64,000 bases of DNA, from positions 53,501 to 117,500 of the forward strand of contig CAJNDS010002090.1 of the NCBI GenBank assembly GCA_905221605.1, written 5' to 3'. Of this stretch, positions 62,356-64,000 are shown piece by piece. The position numbers were made by a program, and so were the translations under genes. Under the pieces are notes generated by a model. It ran no database searches and was not told where the DNA came from. It worked only from the letters and a program-made list of their open reading frames with translations. Source of the DNA: Symbiodinium natans (lineage: Eukaryota; Sar; Dinophyceae; Suessiales; Symbiodiniaceae). The stretch's first letter is position 1, and each line of letters begins with the position of its first letter.

Positions 62356-62600
62356 TAGGGTTTAGGGTTTAGGGTTTAGGGTTTAGGGTTTAGGGTTTAG
62401 GGTTTAGGGTTTAGGGTTTAGGGTTTAGGTTTTAGGGTTTAGGGTTTAGGGTTTAGGGTTTAGGGTTTAGGGCTTAGGCTTTAGGCTTTAGGCTGTAGGC
62501 TGTAGGATGTAGGCTTTAGGCTTTAGGCTTTAGGCTGTGGGCTTTGGGCTTTGGGCTTATTTAGGCTTTAGGCTTTCGGGTTTAGGCTTTAGGGTCTAGG
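62356..62600 (+). repeat. TTTAGGG array grading into TTTAGGC/TGTAGGC variants
   Basis: About 16 TTTAGGG copies to 62472, then a second block dominated by GGCTTTA and GGCTGTA units to about 62590. Confidence 0.95.
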
Positions 62601-62859
62601 GTCTAGGGTTTAGGGCTACGGTCTAACTACGAACCCTAAACTCGAATTAGAACACCACACCCTAAACCCTAAACCCTGCGCCCTAAAACCTAAACCCCAT
62701 ATGCCCTGAATCCTAATCTCGACCTTGAACCCCAGAGTGAACTTGGGGTTTAGCATTCAGGGTTTAAGGTTTAGGGCCCAAGTTTTTTGGTGTACTGGTG
62801 AAGCTACTATGAAAAGTTAAAAAGGCAAAGGTCACCTTGACACTCAGTATTGTTTTTTT

Positions 62860-63910
62860 GCATGATCAGCGGTTGTCCACATTATGAACCGACCATTTGC
62901 CCGCAACAAGTATGTTCGAAGCCAGCCGCGACTGCCAAAACTGGTCCCAAATCTGCTGCCACATCACACTGCCCATCTTCATTACTTCCAAAACAGATGA
63001 GCCGACCATCTGCCCGCACTGCACAAGTATGACAGGGGCCAGCTGCAACTGCCAAAACTGGTCCCAAATCTGCTGGCACATCGCACTGCCCATCTTCAGT
63101 CCTTCCAAAACAAATGAGCCGACCATCTGCACGCAATGCACACGTATGACGAGCGCCAGCTGCGACTGCCAAAGCTGGTCCCAAATCTGCTGGCACATCG
63201 CACTGCCCATCTTCAGTCCATCCAAAACATATGAGCCGACCATCTGCACGCAATGCACACGTATGACGAGCGCCAGCTGCGACTGCCAAAGCTGGTCCCA
63301 AATCTGCTTTCACATCACGCTGCCCATCTTCATTACTTCCAAAACAGATGAGCACACCATCTGCCCGCACTGCACAAGTATGACAGGGGCCAGCTGCAAC
63401 TGCCAAAACTGGTCCCAAATCTGCTGGCACAGCACACTGCCCATCTTGATTCCATCCAAAACAGATGAGCCGACCATCTGCCCGCACTGCACAAGTATGA
63501 CGAGCGCCAGCTGCGACTTCCAACATTGGTCCCAAATCTGCTGGCACGTCACACTGCCCATGTTGGTTGTCGCCAAAGCAAACGAGCTGACCATCTGCCC
63601 GCACTGCACAAGTAAACAAGTATGACGAGCGCCAGCTGCGACTGCCAAAATTGGTCCCAAATCTGCTGGCACGTGACACTGCCCATGTTGGTTGTAGCCA
63701 AAGCAAACGAGCTGACCATCTGCCGGCACTGTGCAAGTATGCTATGCGCCCGCTGAGACTTCCAACGCTGGTCCCAAATCTGCTGGCAAGTCAGATTGCC
63801 CAGATGAGCGGGATCCAAAGCACACGAGCTGACCATCTGCCCGCACTGCACAAGTATGAAAAAAGCTCGCTGAGACTGCCAAGACTGCTCCCGCATGTTC
63901 GCTGAATGCC
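62860..63910 (-). pseudogene. RCC1-like 39-residue repeat array, frame broken
   Basis: About nine tandem units of exactly 117 bp. The consensus unit starts HTCAVRADGRLICFGSNEDG and continues QCDVPADLGPVLAVAAGAR. C-F-G spacing and unit type resemble RCC1-like propeller repeats, which are common in dinoflagellates. Breaks seen: in-frame TAG at 63742-63744; an 8-bp insertion near 63611-63622 (next unit start at 63714 instead of 63706); and a 4-bp deletion near 62905 that ends the frame. Six units between 62.88 and 63.63 kb stay open. The array runs toward the window edge, so this may be one part of a larger gene. Alternative: a live multi-exon gene with unrecognised introns at the breaks. Confidence 0.7.
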
Positions 63911-64000
63911 GAAGGCTGACTATTCTTTCCGGAGTGTGCCGAGAGTCTGGAAAGCCGAGCTCATCTGCGCATATTGCTGGACAAGCACCTGACACGCTGA

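Larger units (their letters stand above)
57640..62850. other. Stretch between the RCC1-like array and METAP1
   Basis: Telomeric arrays, families C, E, F and G, a SINE-like unit and two unassigned minus islands (59522, 60168). A 106-codon minus frame at 61730-62050 (MDHFCFFLRERHSSYDT) is unrecognised. N-terminal METAP1 exons are expected here but were not found. Confidence 0.5.

Overview
This window looks like core dinoflagellate nuclear DNA, possibly Symbiodiniaceae-like (the family is inference). The evidence is: interstitial arrays of the telomere-type heptamer TTTAGGG on both strands; genes with GC and GA 5' splice donors and AG|G acceptors; a CCCH zinc-finger gene whose introns are introner-like inverted-repeat insertions; a 39-residue RCC1-like repeat array; and every confidently recognised gene lying on the minus strand, like a dinoflagellate unidirectional gene block. 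No single-exon gene of normal size is present.

The main result came from translating the short non-repetitive islands between the telomeric arrays. On the minus strand, many islands of 21-86 bp are exons. Twelve consecutive islands (42504 down to 27634) join in correct phase into a TFIIIB subunit BRF1: zinc-ribbon second half, cyclin repeat 1, linker and start of cyclin repeat 2. Two more (21268-20975) carry the end of cyclin repeat 2. Three (5666-3234) join into the conserved TBP-binding BRF homology block. The gene therefore spans at least 39 kb of this window for well under 1 kb of visible code. A second minus-strand gene, methionine aminopeptidase 1 (METAP1), is spread the same way over 57637-53693. 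Its introns, like those of BRF1, are filled with TTTAGGG arrays and short palindromic elements.

Layout from the right end, in the direction of transcription: a partial RCC1-like repeat array broken by a stop and frameshifts (about 63.9-62.86 kb); unassigned islands plus mobile-element relics (62.8-57.7 kb); METAP1 (57.6-53.7 kb); a repeat-rich stretch with unassigned islands (53-45 kb); BRF1 (42.5-3.2 kb, possibly starting near 44.9 kb); and a nested same-strand CCCH zinc-finger gene (14639-13637) inside the unresolved 15-kb middle section of BRF1.

The rest is a mosaic of three things: telomeric heptamer arrays and locally homogenised variants; at least a dozen families of roughly 70-190 bp inverted-repeat (MITE-like) elements, some with 4- or 8-bp target duplications; and simple-sequence blocks (AGT, ATGT/ATGCA, poly-G, T-run/G-run pairs). 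Two palindromic elements have telomeric repeats inserted in one arm only, so those arrays arrived after the elements did.

Limits: exon joins were made by eye from reading frame, splice sites and family knowledge. No alignment, transcript or database search was run. Unassigned islands are reported as coding-like only, and their strand is often ambiguous.
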